Assembly: GCF_018024495.1 (NCBI RefSeq)
Contig: NZ_CP071696.1
Span: 2,790,001 to 2,854,000 of the forward strand
Reading direction: 5' to 3'
Origin: Agromyces archimandritae
Lineage (GTDB): Bacteria; Actinomycetota; Actinomycetes; Actinomycetales; Microbacteriaceae
Length of the DNA: 64,000 nucleotides
Shown: positions 7,610-16,370 of the stretch, piece by piece
How positions within the stretch are numbered: position 1 is the first letter of the stretch
Layout: each line of letters begins with the position of its first letter
The notes under the pieces: generated by a model
The model's database searches: none
Told to the model about the DNA's origin: nothing
What the model saw: only the letters and a program-made list of their open reading frames with translations
Program-made: the position numbers and the translations under genes

Positions 7610-8841
7610 TGGATCTGCAGCCGAGGCCGGGGGATCCGCGCCCCTGGCAGGAGCCGGCCCGATTCTGGGGGGCCATGACGCGGGCCACGCGCGGCCTCGA
7701 CGCGCCGGTCGGCGCGATCCATCTCGGCGCCCTGCGCGCGAACGCCGCCGACATGGTGCGCCGGGCCGCCGGCACGCCGATCCGGATCGCCTCCAAGTCG
7801 GTGCGGGTGCGTTCCGTGATCGAGTCGCTCCTCGCGCAGGACGGCTTCCACGGGGTGCTCGCCTACACGCTCGGCGAAGCGCTCTGGCTCGCCGACACGG
7901 TCGAGGACCTCGTCGTGGGCTATCCGACCGCCGAGCGCGAGAACCTGCGGCGTCTCGCCGCCGACGAGGAACTCGCCTCCCGCATCGCGATCATGGTCGA
8001 TTCGCCCGAGCAGCTCGACCTCGTCGACGCCGTCGTGCCACCGGCCCGGCGCGCCGAGATCCGCGTCTGCCTCGAACTCGACGCCTCGTGGAACGCGCCG
8101 CTGCTCGGGCACCTCGGCGTGTGGCGTTCGCCCGTGCACGAGCCTGCGGATGCCGGGGCCCTGGCCGCCTACATCGCGAAGCGTCCGGGGTTCCGGCTCG
8201 TGGGCATGATGGCCTACGAGGCGCAGATCGCCGGGGTCGTGAACCGGCCGAAGGGGAGGCCGGTCGACGGCGCCGTGAACCGGTGGATGCAGGCGCGGTC
8301 CATGCCCGAGCTCGTCGAACGACGCGCGCTCGCGGTGGCCGCGGTCCGGGAACACGCCGAGCTCGAGTTCGTCAACGGCGGCGGCACCGGCTCGCTGGAG
8401 GCGACGGCCGCGGATCCGGCGATCACCGAGATCGCCGCGGGCAGCGGGCTCTTCGGCGGCCACCTCTTCGACGGCTATGCGCACTTCACGCCGGCGCCGG
8501 CCGCGGCGTTCGGCCTCGACGTGGTGCGGAAGCCCTCGCCCTCGCATGCGACGCTGCTCGGCGGCGGATGGATCGCCTCCGGCCCGCCGGCGGCCGACCG
8601 GCTGCCGCTCGTGGCCTGGCCGGCCGGGCTGAAGATGGTCGGCCGCGAGATGGCCGGCGAGGTGCAGACGCCGCTCACCGGGCGTGCCGCCAGACGCCTG
8701 CGCGTGGGGGATCGCGTCTGGCTCAGGCATACGAAATCGGGGGAGCTCTCGGAGCATCTGAACGCGTTCGCCGTCGTCGACGGCGATGAGGTGGTCGACA
8801 CGGTCCCGACGTATCGGGGAGAAGGGCGGGCGTTCCTATGA
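7609..8841 (+). CDS. PLP-dependent amino acid deaminase/aldolase (D-threonine aldolase / alanine racemase N-terminal fold)
   Basis: The 410-residue enzyme is of the fold-type III PLP family that includes alanine racemase N-domains, D-threonine aldolase and D-serine dehydratase. The probable PLP lysine is Lys63 in RIASKSVRVRSV. A glycine-rich phosphate-binding segment, NGGGTGS, is near residue 260. The C-terminal beta domain has a possible metal-binding His in SGELSEHLNAF. D-threonine aldolases and eukaryotic-type D-serine dehydratases use this layout with a metal. Start and stop overlap the flanking genes, so it is part of the TetR-controlled operon. Whether it cleaves beta-hydroxy D-amino acids or does something else is open. 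Confidence 0.8.
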   Translation: MDLQPRPGDPRPWQEPARFWGAMTRATRGLDAPVGAIHLGALRANAADMVRRAAGTPIRIASKSVRVRSVIESLLAQDGFHGVLAYTLGEALWLADTVEDLVVGYPTAERENLRRLAADEELASRIAIMVDSPEQLDLVDAVVPPARRAEIRVCLELDASWNAPLLGHLGVWRSPVHEPADAGALAAYIAKRPGFRLVGMMAYEAQIAGVVNRPKGRPVDGAVNRWMQARSMPELVERRALAVAAVREHAELEFVNGGGTGSLEATAADPAITEIAAGSGLFGGHLFDGYAHFTPAPAAAFGLDVVRKPSPSHATLLGGGWIASGPPAADRLPLVAWPAGLKMVGREMAGEVQTPLTGRAARRLRVGDRVWLRHTKSGELSEHLNAFAVVDGDEVVDTVPTYRGEGRAFL

Positions 8842-10151
8842 CGGCGACGGGTGCGATGTGGCGGAACTGGGGGCGTACCGAGGCGGTGCGCCCCCTGCGG
8901 GTCGAGCGGCCGGCATCCGCCGAGGCCGTGCAACGGGCGGTGCAGGCGGCCGCCGGCGCGGGCGTCGGCATCAAGGCCGTCGGCGCCGGGCATTCGTTCA
9001 CCGGCATCGCCCTCGCGCCCGGTGTGCAGCTCGACCTCGACGACATCGCGGGGGTGCGAGCCGCCGACCCTGGAACGGGCCGCGTCAGCCTCGGCGCAGG
9101 CACCCGCCTGCACCGCCTGCCGGAGCTGCTCGAGCCCTACGGGCTCGCGATGGCGAACATGGGCGACATCGACCGGCAGTCGATCGCGGGGGCGACCTCG
9201 ACGGGCACCCACGGCACCGGCGTCGGCTTCGGCGGGATCGCGACGCAGATCACGGGCGCCCGCCTCGTCACGGGCACGGGCGAACTGCTCACCGTCGACG
9301 AGACCCACCACCCGGAGCTGCTGCCGGCCGTGCGGCTCGGCCTCGGCGCCCTCGGCATCCTCGTCGAGCTCACCCTGCAGTTCGTGCCCCGCTTCGCGCT
9401 GCACGCCCTCGAGCAGCCCGAGCCGCTCGAGCAGGTGCTCGGCGCGTGGGAGGAGCGCGTGCGCGCCGCCGACCACTTCGAGTTCTACTGGTTCCCGCAC
9501 ACCGACACGGCGCTCACGAAGACGAACACGCGCCTGCCGGGCGACGCCCCGCTCGACCCGCTCGGCGGCTTCTCGCGCTGGGTCGACGACGAGTTCATGG
9601 CCAACGGCCTCTACCGGGTGATCTGCGCGCTCGGGCGCGCGGTACCGGCGGTGACGCCCGGCTTCGCCCGGCAGGTCGAGAAGCTCACCGGGGACCGCGA
9701 CTTCACCGATCTCTCGCCGAAGGTGTTCACCACGAACCGCTCGGTGCGCTTCCGCGAGATGGAGTACGCCCTGCCGCTGGCCGCGGTGCCCGAAGCGCTC
9801 GGGCGGATCCGCCGGCTCATCGCCGAGCGCGGGTGGCGGATCTCGTTCCCGGTCGAGGTGCGCGCGGCTGCGGCCGACGAGAACTGGCTGTCGACGGCGT
9901 ACGGGCGCGAGACCGGCTACATCGCGGTGCACCGGTATTTCCGCGAGGATCCGGCCGAGTACTTCCGCGCGGTGGAGGATGTCATGCGCGAATTCGACGG
10001 CCGCCCGCACTGGGGCAAGATGCATACCCAGACCGCGGACTCGCTTCGGGCGCGCTACCCGCGCTTCGACGATTTCCTCGAGGTGCGCGAGCGGCTCGAC
10101 CCCGAGCGTCGCTTCGCGAACCCCTATCTCGAGCGCGTGCTCGGCGCCTGA
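8838..10151 (+). CDS. FAD-linked D-arabinono-1,4-lactone oxidase-type oxidoreductase
   Basis: The 437-residue protein has an N-terminal PCMH-type FAD-binding domain (about 12-180, with GAGHSFTG near residue 50 and the STGTHGTG stretch near 117) and a C-terminal ALO domain ending in the family's HWGKMH motif near residue 392. Enzymes of this group oxidise aldonolactones such as L-gulono- or D-arabinono-1,4-lactone, or alditols, using oxygen or another acceptor. The ATG overlaps the previous stop (ATGA), and this is the last gene of the TetR/MFS/PLP cassette. The substrate is not determined. Confidence 0.84.
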   Translation: MTATGAMWRNWGRTEAVRPLRVERPASAEAVQRAVQAAAGAGVGIKAVGAGHSFTGIALAPGVQLDLDDIAGVRAADPGTGRVSLGAGTRLHRLPELLEPYGLAMANMGDIDRQSIAGATSTGTHGTGVGFGGIATQITGARLVTGTGELLTVDETHHPELLPAVRLGLGALGILVELTLQFVPRFALHALEQPEPLEQVLGAWEERVRAADHFEFYWFPHTDTALTKTNTRLPGDAPLDPLGGFSRWVDDEFMANGLYRVICALGRAVPAVTPGFARQVEKLTGDRDFTDLSPKVFTTNRSVRFREMEYALPLAAVPEALGRIRRLIAERGWRISFPVEVRAAAADENWLSTAYGRETGYIAVHRYFREDPAEYFRAVEDVMREFDGRPHWGKMHTQTADSLRARYPRFDDFLEVRERLDPERRFANPYLERVLGA

Positions 10152-10298
10152 GGAAGCCGCCCTCGGGCCTTCGCCCGAACGCTCCCCGAGCGCTGCCCTC
10201 GGCCTTGCTCCGAGTCTCATGGGAACGCCACAGGGCCGACCGACCACGCGGTTAGGATGGGGGCACCGCTCCCCACTTCCGGCAAGGAGACCGCCGCC

Positions 10299-10865
10299 AT
10301 GGAATGGCTCATTCCCCTGATCATCGTCGTCGCCCTGGTGCTCATCGTCGGCATCTACCTGTGGGCGACGTACAACTCGCTCGTGACGCTCAAAGTGCGC
10401 GTCGACGAGGCATGGAGCGACATCACGGTGCAGCTGAAGCGGCGCGCCGACCTCATCCCGAACCTCATAGAAGCGGTCAAGGGCTACGCGGCGCACGAGA
10501 AGTCCGTGTTCGAGAACGTCACCGAGGCTCGCGCCGAGACCCTCTCCGCGCAGGGGCCGGCCGAGGCATCCGCCGCAGAGAACCACATGCAGCAGGCCCT
10601 GAAGTCGATCTTCGCCGTCGCCGAGGCGTACCCGCAGCTGCAGGCGAGCCAGAACTTCCTGCATCTGCAGTCCGAGCTCGTCGACACCGAGGACAAGATC
10701 CAGGCCTCGCGCCGCTTCTACAACGGCGGCGTGCGCGAACTGAACACGAAGATCCAGGTGTTCCCGAACACCCTGTTCGTGCGCGGCCTCGGCTTCCGCG
10801 AGCGCGAGTTCTTCGAGGTGACGGAGCCGGCGGCGATCGCCGAGCCCCCGCGCGTGCAGTTCTAG
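10299..10865 (+). CDS. LemA family membrane protein
   Basis: The 188-residue protein starts with a single membrane helix (about residues 3-22, IPLIIVVALVLIVGIYLW) followed by the helical LemA domain. The family segments RVDEAWSDITVQLKRRADLIPNL and the C-terminal FPNTLFVRGLGF are plain. I chose ATG 10299 because AAGGAGA lies 9 bases upstream. The gene is followed nine bases later by an HtpX-type protease, the usual pairing for this family, which suggests a joint role at the membrane, perhaps in protein quality control. The exact function of LemA is not established. Confidence 0.9.
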   Translation: MEWLIPLIIVVALVLIVGIYLWATYNSLVTLKVRVDEAWSDITVQLKRRADLIPNLIEAVKGYAAHEKSVFENVTEARAETLSAQGPAEASAAENHMQQALKSIFAVAEAYPQLQASQNFLHLQSELVDTEDKIQASRRFYNGGVRELNTKIQVFPNTLFVRGLGFREREFFEVTEPAAIAEPPRVQF

Positions 10866-10874
10866 CGTCCGCCG

Positions 10875-11753
10875 ATGTACCGAGCGATCGCCAAGAACAA
10901 ACGCAACACCGTCTTCACGATCATCCTCTTCCTCCTGATCATCGGGGGGCTCGGATGGCTCGCGGCCTACATCTACGACAACGTCGCGATCGTGGTCATC
11001 ACGCTCGTCGTGGCCACCGGGTACGCGCTGCTGCAGTATTTCATGGCCGACCGGCAGGCGCTGTCGATCTCGGGCGCCGTCGAGGTGACCGAGAAGTCGC
11101 AGCATCCGCGGCTGTGGCGCACGGTCGAGAACCTCTCGATCGCCACCGGCACGCCGATGCCCCGCGTCTACGTCATCTCCGATCCGGCGCCGAACGCCTT
11201 CGCCACGGGCCGCGACCCCGCCCATGCCTCGGTCGCCGCGACCACGGGGCTCCTCGAGATCATGGACGACGCCGAGCTCGAGGGCGTCATGGCCCACGAA
11301 CTCGGGCATGTCCGCAACTACGACATCCGCCTGTCGATGATCGTGTTCGGCCTCGTCGTGGCCGTCGGCTTCATCTCCGACATGCTCATGCGCCTCGCGT
11401 TCTTCGGCGGCAACCGCAACAACAACCAGAACCCGATCGTGATGATCTTCGGGCTCGTCGCGATGCTCGTCGCCCCGCTCGTGGCGACGCTCGTGCAGCT
11501 GGCCGTGTCGCGGCAGCGCGAGTACCTCGCCGACGCCACCGGGGCGATGACGACGAGGCATCCGGACGCCCTGGCGAGCGCCCTGGAGAAGCTCGGCCAG
11601 TACGGTCGGCCCATGCAGCGGCAGAACACCTCGATGGCCCACCTCTGGATCGCCGACCCGCTGAAGCCCGGGGTCATGGACCGGCTCTTCGCGACGCACC
11701 CGCCGCTGCCCGAGCGCATCAAGCGCCTCGAGCAGATGGGCGGCTCGTTCTGA
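10875..11753 (+). CDS. htpX: M48-family membrane zinc metalloprotease HtpX
   Basis: The 292-residue protease has two N-terminal membrane helices (about 14-60). The zinc motif HELGH is near residue 138 in MAHELGHVRNYD, with a further helix pair around 155-205. The third ligand region, REYLADATGA, is near residue 215. HtpX degrades misfolded membrane proteins with its active site on the cytoplasmic side. It is transcribed with lemA and faces the next gene convergently. Length and motifs fit the actinobacterial HtpX family well. Confidence 0.9.
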   Translation: MYRAIAKNKRNTVFTIILFLLIIGGLGWLAAYIYDNVAIVVITLVVATGYALLQYFMADRQALSISGAVEVTEKSQHPRLWRTVENLSIATGTPMPRVYVISDPAPNAFATGRDPAHASVAATTGLLEIMDDAELEGVMAHELGHVRNYDIRLSMIVFGLVVAVGFISDMLMRLAFFGGNRNNNQNPIVMIFGLVAMLVAPLVATLVQLAVSRQREYLADATGAMTTRHPDALASALEKLGQYGRPMQRQNTSMAHLWIADPLKPGVMDRLFATHPPLPERIKRLEQMGGSF

Positions 11754-11766
11754 GCCTGCGCTGAGT

Positions 11767-12978
11767 TCAGCCCCGGAGCGCGCCGGCGAGCGCGGGGGAG
11801 AGATCGCCGCGTCCCGCGAGTTCGACGCCGGCCAGGCCCTGCCACTCGGCCGCGCGCAGGATCTCGGGGGCGATACGTTCGGCGAGCCCGACCGGTGCGC
11901 CCGGCTCCTGCCAGGCCGACTGCACGCGCAGCACCCCGGCCTTGCGGTCGCTCTTCAGGTCGATGCGACCGACGACGCGGTCGTCGAGCAGCACGGGCAG
12001 TGTGTAGTAGCCGTAGACCCGTTGCTCGGCGGGCGTGTAGATCTCGATGCGGTAATGGAAGCCGAACAGCCGCTCGGTGCGGGGGCGGAACCAGACGAGC
12101 GGGTCGAACGGCGAGAGCAGCGCGGCAGCGCGCACGCGGCGGGGGCGGGCGGCATCCCGGTGCAGCCAGGCGGGGACGACGGTGCCGGCGCCGTTCTTCC
12201 AGCCCTCGACCTCGACCGGGATCAGCTCGCCGGCCTCCTCGAGCCGGCGGATCGCCGCGCGCACGGGAGCCCGGCCCATCCTCCAGTAGTCGGCCAGATC
12301 GGCCTCGCTCGCGACCCCGAGGGATCGGGCGGCGAGCCCGACGAGGCGGGGGACCGCTTCGTCCGCCGCAACGCCCGCGCCGACGAGCTCGCCCGGCAGC
12401 ACCTGCTCGGGCAGGGCGTACACGCGCTCGAAGCGGCGGCGCTCGACGCACACGACCTCGCCGGTGCGGAACATCCACTCGAGCACGCGTTTCGCATCCG
12501 ACCAGCCCCACCAGCCGCCGCGGCCCTTGGCGGCATCGTGCTCGAGCTCGCTCGCGCGCTGCGGCCCGTTCGCCGCGAGGTCGGCGAGCACCCAGCGCCG
12601 CAACGCGTCGTGCCGGGCAAGCCAGTGGTCTTCGGCGGCGACCTCCGCCCGGTAGGCGGCGCGGCGGAACTCGAACAGGGGCCAGTTCTCGCGGGGCACG
12701 AAGGCCGCCTGATGCGCCCAGTACTCGATCATGCGCCCGTGCCTGCCGTAGGTCAGACGGTCGAGCGCGGCCCGGTCGTAGGCGCCGTGGCGACTGTAGG
12801 CCGGCAGGTAGTGGGCGCGTTCGAAGACGTTCACGGAGTCGATCTGCAGCACCGCGAGCCGCTCGGCCGTCGTGCGCAGGCGGCGGATGCCGGGCGCCTG
12901 CGTGCGCGGGCCGGCAAGGCCCTGTGCGGCGATCGCGATGCGCCGCGCCTGGGCGGCCGAGAGCTGTTCGGGCGTCAC
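11767..12978 (-). CDS. YcaQ-type winged-helix DNA-binding protein, possible crosslink-unhooking DNA glycosylase
   Basis: The 403-residue protein belongs to the HTH_42/YcaQ family, whose characterised members (E. coli YcaQ, Streptomyces AlkX/AZL) unhook DNA interstrand crosslinks or remove bulky adducts. Visible family features are an LQIDSVNVFERAHYLPAYSR segment (about 40-60), the YWAHQAAFVP motif near residue 91, and a C-terminal RLFGFHYRIEIYTP segment. The family's catalytic QxD motif is matched by the QID inside LQIDSV. The start is a GTG at 12978; no strong ribosome site is visible. It is convergent with htpX and divergent from the AI-2E gene. Activity in this host is inferred from family membership only. 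Confidence 0.8.
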   Translation of the reverse strand: MTPEQLSAAQARRIAIAAQGLAGPRTQAPGIRRLRTTAERLAVLQIDSVNVFERAHYLPAYSRHGAYDRAALDRLTYGRHGRMIEYWAHQAAFVPRENWPLFEFRRAAYRAEVAAEDHWLARHDALRRWVLADLAANGPQRASELEHDAAKGRGGWWGWSDAKRVLEWMFRTGEVVCVERRRFERVYALPEQVLPGELVGAGVAADEAVPRLVGLAARSLGVASEADLADYWRMGRAPVRAAIRRLEEAGELIPVEVEGWKNGAGTVVPAWLHRDAARPRRVRAAALLSPFDPLVWFRPRTERLFGFHYRIEIYTPAEQRVYGYYTLPVLLDDRVVGRIDLKSDRKAGVLRVQSAWQEPGAPVGLAERIAPEILRAAEWQGLAGVELAGRGDLSPALAGALRG

Positions 12979-13047
12979 GATCCCGACGCTAGCAGCGGCC
13001 GCCGACACACGGCCGGCTCCCGGCGAGGCCGCCCGTAGACTGGCACG

Positions 13048-14253
13048 ATGACGGAGCCGAGGGGCAGATCGCGCAGGGGAATGTTCGCGGGCCGCCGTGA
13101 GGAGGCGCCGGAGACGCCGGACGTGACGGCGGCGGTGCCCTACGGGGTGCGGCTGGCCGGCGCGTGGTCCTGGCGGCTGCTGCTCATCGGCGCGGTGATC
13201 GCCGTCGTCGTCTACCTGGTCATCCAGTTGCGGCTCATCGTCATCCCGCTGCTCATCGCGGCGCTTCTCGGCGCACTGCTCGTGCCGTTCGCCGAGTGGC
13301 TGGTGCGGCATCGCTGGCCGCGCTGGCTCGCCGTCGCCACGGCCATGATCTCGGCGCTCGCGGCAGTCGGCGGGCTCCTGACGCTCGGGATCTGGCAGGT
13401 CGTGCGCGGCTCCGACGAGCTGGCCGCGCAATCGGTCGTCGCCTGGAATGGGTTCCGGGACTGGCTGCTCGGCCCGCCGCTGCAGATCAGCGTGGACCAG
13501 TTGCAGTCGTGGGTGGATCAGCTGGTTGAGGTCGTGCAGGAGGATTCCGGCGTGCTGCTGACCGGGGCACTCTCGGTGGGCTCGACCGTCGGACACATCT
13601 TCGCCGGTGCCCTGCTCGCGCTGTTCGCGACGCTCTTCATCCTCATCGACGGCCGGGGCATCTGGCGGTGGATCGTGGGGATCTTCCCCGTGCGGGCGCG
13701 TGCGGCCATCGACGGGGCCGGGCGGGCCGGCTGGACGACCCTCGGCAATTTCGTGCGCGTGCAGATCCTGGTCGCCACGATCGACGCCGTCGGCATCGGC
13801 CTCGGCGCCTTCTTCCTCGGGCTCCCGCTCGCCGTGCCGATCGCGATCCTCGTCTTCCTCGGCTCGTTCATCCCCATCGTCGGCGCGGTCGCCACCGGGG
13901 CGCTCGCCGTGTTCGTCGCACTCGTCTACCACGGCTGGGTGAGCGCGATCATCATGCTCGCGATCGTGCTCATCGTCCAGCAGGTCGAGGGTCATGTCCT
14001 GCAGCCCCTCATCATGGGCACGGCCGTCAAGGTCCACCCGCTCGGCGTCGTCGTCGCGGTCGCGACGGGCTCACTGCTCGCCGGCATCCCGGGCGCCCTG
14101 TTCGCGGTGCCCTTCGTCGCCGTGCTGAACGTCATGATCGGCTATATCGCCGGCGGCAGCTGGAAGGGCAAGGCCCCGCCCATCGCACCCCGGTCGCCCC
14201 TCTGGCGCACCGTCCCGCAGAACCCGCCCTTCACCCGAGAGGAGGATCGGTGA
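13048..14253 (+). CDS. AI-2E family transporter (PerM-like permease)
   Basis: The 401-residue membrane protein has 7-8 hydrophobic segments. A short charged N-terminal tail is followed by paired helices (about 45-115), a hydrophilic extracytoplasmic loop (about 130-180), then the C-terminal cluster with FLGSFIPIVGAVATG near residue 275 and VQQVEGHVLQPLIMG near residue 310, both typical of the family. Members have been linked to autoinducer-2 export, to Na+/H+ exchange and to other transport, so the substrate is uncertain. Its stop overlaps the ilvA start (TGATG), an unusual pairing that indicates co-translation. Confidence 0.87.
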   Translation: MTEPRGRSRRGMFAGRREEAPETPDVTAAVPYGVRLAGAWSWRLLLIGAVIAVVVYLVIQLRLIVIPLLIAALLGALLVPFAEWLVRHRWPRWLAVATAMISALAAVGGLLTLGIWQVVRGSDELAAQSVVAWNGFRDWLLGPPLQISVDQLQSWVDQLVEVVQEDSGVLLTGALSVGSTVGHIFAGALLALFATLFILIDGRGIWRWIVGIFPVRARAAIDGAGRAGWTTLGNFVRVQILVATIDAVGIGLGAFFLGLPLAVPIAILVFLGSFIPIVGAVATGALAVFVALVYHGWVSAIIMLAIVLIVQQVEGHVLQPLIMGTAVKVHPLGVVVAVATGSLLAGIPGALFAVPFVAVLNVMIGYIAGGSWKGKAPPIAPRSPLWRTVPQNPPFTREEDR

Positions 14254-15503
14254 TGACCGACCCAGCAGCCCCCGGCGGCACCGTTCCCGCGCTCGCCGAG
14301 TTCGAGGAGGCCCGCCGCATCGTCTCGCGCGTCGCGCGGCGCACTCCGATGGAGAGTTCGCGCTATCTCGCCGACCGCCTCGGCGTGCCGGTCTATCTGA
14401 AGGCCGAGAATCTGCAGCGCACCGGCTCGTACAAGCTGCGCGGCGCCTACTACCGGATGAGCCGGCTCGGACCCGAGGAGCGCGCTCGCGGCGTCGTGGC
14501 CGCGAGCGCCGGCAACCATGCGCAGGGGGTGGCGTTCGCGGCCCGCGAGCTCGGAATCCGGGCGACGATCTTCATGCCCGTCGGGGTGGCCTTGCCCAAG
14601 CTCGAGGCCACGAAGTCGTACGGCGCGCGCGTCGTGCTGCACGGCGACAACGTGGGGGAGACCCTCGAGGCGGCCGCCGAGTACGCCGAGGCGCACCGGG
14701 CGGTCATCATCCCGCCGTACGACCATCGCGACATCATCATCGGCCAGGGAACGCTCGGGCTGGAGATCCTCGAGCAGGCTCCGGATGCCGGCACGCTCGT
14801 CGTGCCGATCGGCGGCGGCGGGCTCATCGCGGGCACCGCGGCGGCGGCCAAGCAGGCCGCCCGTGCGGCCGGGCGCGAGATCCGCATCGTCGGGGTGCAG
14901 GCCGAGCACGCCTCGCCGTATGTCGCGTCGCTCCGGGCGGGCGAGCTCGTGAGCGTCCCGGTCGTCCCGACCATCGCCGACGGCATCGCCGTCTACCGCC
15001 CGGGGGTGCTGAACTTCGGCATCGTCCGCGAGGTCGTCGACGAGGTCGTCACCGTCACCGACGACGACATCGCGCGAGCGTTGCTCGTGCTCCTCGAGCG
15101 CGCGAAGCTCGTCGTCGAGCCGGCCGGCGCGGTCTCGGTCGCGGCGCTGCTGTCGGGTGCGGCGAAGGTCGAGGGCCCCACGGTCGCACTGCTCTCGGGC
15201 GGCAACATCGACCCGCTGCTCATGCAGCGCGTCGTCGCGCACGGGCTGGAGGCCTCGGGGCGCTATCTGACGCTGAAGATCGGTCTGCCCGACCGGCCCG
15301 GTCAGCTCGCGCGCATCTCGGAGCTCGTGGCCGAGGCGAACGCGAACGTCGTCGAGGTCATGCACACCCGTCACGGCCACGGACTGCAGATCTCCGAGGT
15401 CGAACTGCAGTTGGCCGTCGAGACGCGGGGCCCGGAGCATCGCACGGAGGTCGTCGACGTGCTGCGGCGAGCCGGCTACGACCCGGTGATCGTCGGGGAC
15501 TGA
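14253..15503 (+). CDS. ilvA: Threonine ammonia-lyase (threonine dehydratase) with ACT domain
   Basis: The 416-residue enzyme converts L-threonine to 2-oxobutanoate, the entry to isoleucine synthesis. The PLP lysine is Lys61 in GSYKLRGAYYR, and the glycine-rich phosphate loop is GGGGLIAGTAA near residue 190. A C-terminal ACT domain (about 332-405, starting YLTLKIGLPDRPGQL) matches the shorter single-ACT form found in actinobacteria and could sense isoleucine or another amino acid. A catabolic variant is possible. The ATG overlaps the upstream transporter stop and has GAGGAGG just upstream. No attenuator is visible. Confidence 0.9.
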   Translation: MTDPAAPGGTVPALAEFEEARRIVSRVARRTPMESSRYLADRLGVPVYLKAENLQRTGSYKLRGAYYRMSRLGPEERARGVVAASAGNHAQGVAFAARELGIRATIFMPVGVALPKLEATKSYGARVVLHGDNVGETLEAAAEYAEAHRAVIIPPYDHRDIIIGQGTLGLEILEQAPDAGTLVVPIGGGGLIAGTAAAAKQAARAAGREIRIVGVQAEHASPYVASLRAGELVSVPVVPTIADGIAVYRPGVLNFGIVREVVDEVVTVTDDDIARALLVLLERAKLVVEPAGAVSVAALLSGAAKVEGPTVALLSGGNIDPLLMQRVVAHGLEASGRYLTLKIGLPDRPGQLARISELVAEANANVVEVMHTRHGHGLQISEVELQLAVETRGPEHRTEVVDVLRRAGYDPVIVGD

Positions 15504-15618
15504 CCCGCTGCGCCCGGTCGCGCGGCTTGCGTTCCGTCGCCCGTTGTTACATGATCGAATCAGTTGACGTGGGAAAGTAACGTCGGCGATCCGGCTTCGA
15601 CGGCGAAGGAGGCGCACC

Positions 15619-16365
15619 GTGGCGCGACCCCAGGGCGAGACCATGCCGCCGCTCAGCGCCCGCTCGGTCGCACTCAGCCTCCTCCTCGGCGCCACCCCGC
15701 CGAGGCTCGCCGCCGCCGACCTCGGCCGCCTCGCCGCGCACTTCGGCCTCGCCCCGGCGACCATGCGGGTCGCCCTCTCGCGCATGGTCGCCGCCGGGGA
15801 GCTCGACGCGAACGACGGCGTCTACGCCCTCTCCGCCAGACACCTCGCCCGTCGCGAGACGACCGAGGCCGGCATCCACCCCGAGCCCGCCGCGTACACC
15901 GGCACTTGGCGCATGATCGTCGCCACCGGCGGCGGTCGGCCCGCCGACGAACGCCAGGCCACGCGCGCCGCGCTCGAACGAGGTCGCTTCGCCCCGCTCC
16001 GCGAGGGGGTGTGGATGCGGCCCGGCAATCTCGGAGAACCCGCCCCGATCCCCGGCGACGCCCTCCTCGCCTTCTCGGTCGTGCCCGATGACGACCAGGC
16101 GCTCGCCGGCCGGCTCTGGGACCTCGACGCGTGGGCCGAGAAGGCGCGAACCCTGCTCGAGGTGCTGCACGGCCCCGAAGGGCCGATGACCCGACTCACC
16201 GCGGCCGCGGCCGCCGTGCGGCACCTGGCCGCAGACCCCGTCCTGCCCGCCGAACTCGAACCGGCCGACTGGCCGGCCGCCCGGCTCCGACGGAGCTACG
16301 CCGCCTACCGCGACGAACTCGCCGCCATCGCCGCCACGGCATCCACCCCCGAAACGAAGGACTGA
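15619..16365 (+). CDS. PaaX-family transcriptional regulator
   Basis: The 248-residue protein has an N-terminal winged helix (about 12-75: SARSVALSLLLGATPPRL then HFGLAPATMRVALSRMVAAGEL). Central and C-terminal PaaX domains include GTWRMIV near residue 95 and PGDALLAFSVVPDD near 150. PaaX proteins repress aryl-CoA catabolic genes and respond to CoA thioesters. The GTG start follows GAAGGAGG. It stands five bases before an acyl-CoA dehydrogenase gene and upstream of an acyl-CoA ligase, so it most likely controls this fatty or aryl acid module. The true ligand is unknown. Confidence 0.82.
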   Translation: MARPQGETMPPLSARSVALSLLLGATPPRLAAADLGRLAAHFGLAPATMRVALSRMVAAGELDANDGVYALSARHLARRETTEAGIHPEPAAYTGTWRMIVATGGGRPADERQATRAALERGRFAPLREGVWMRPGNLGEPAPIPGDALLAFSVVPDDDQALAGRLWDLDAWAEKARTLLEVLHGPEGPMTRLTAAAAAVRHLAADPVLPAELEPADWPAARLRRSYAAYRDELAAIAATASTPETKD

Positions 16366-16370
16366 ACCGC

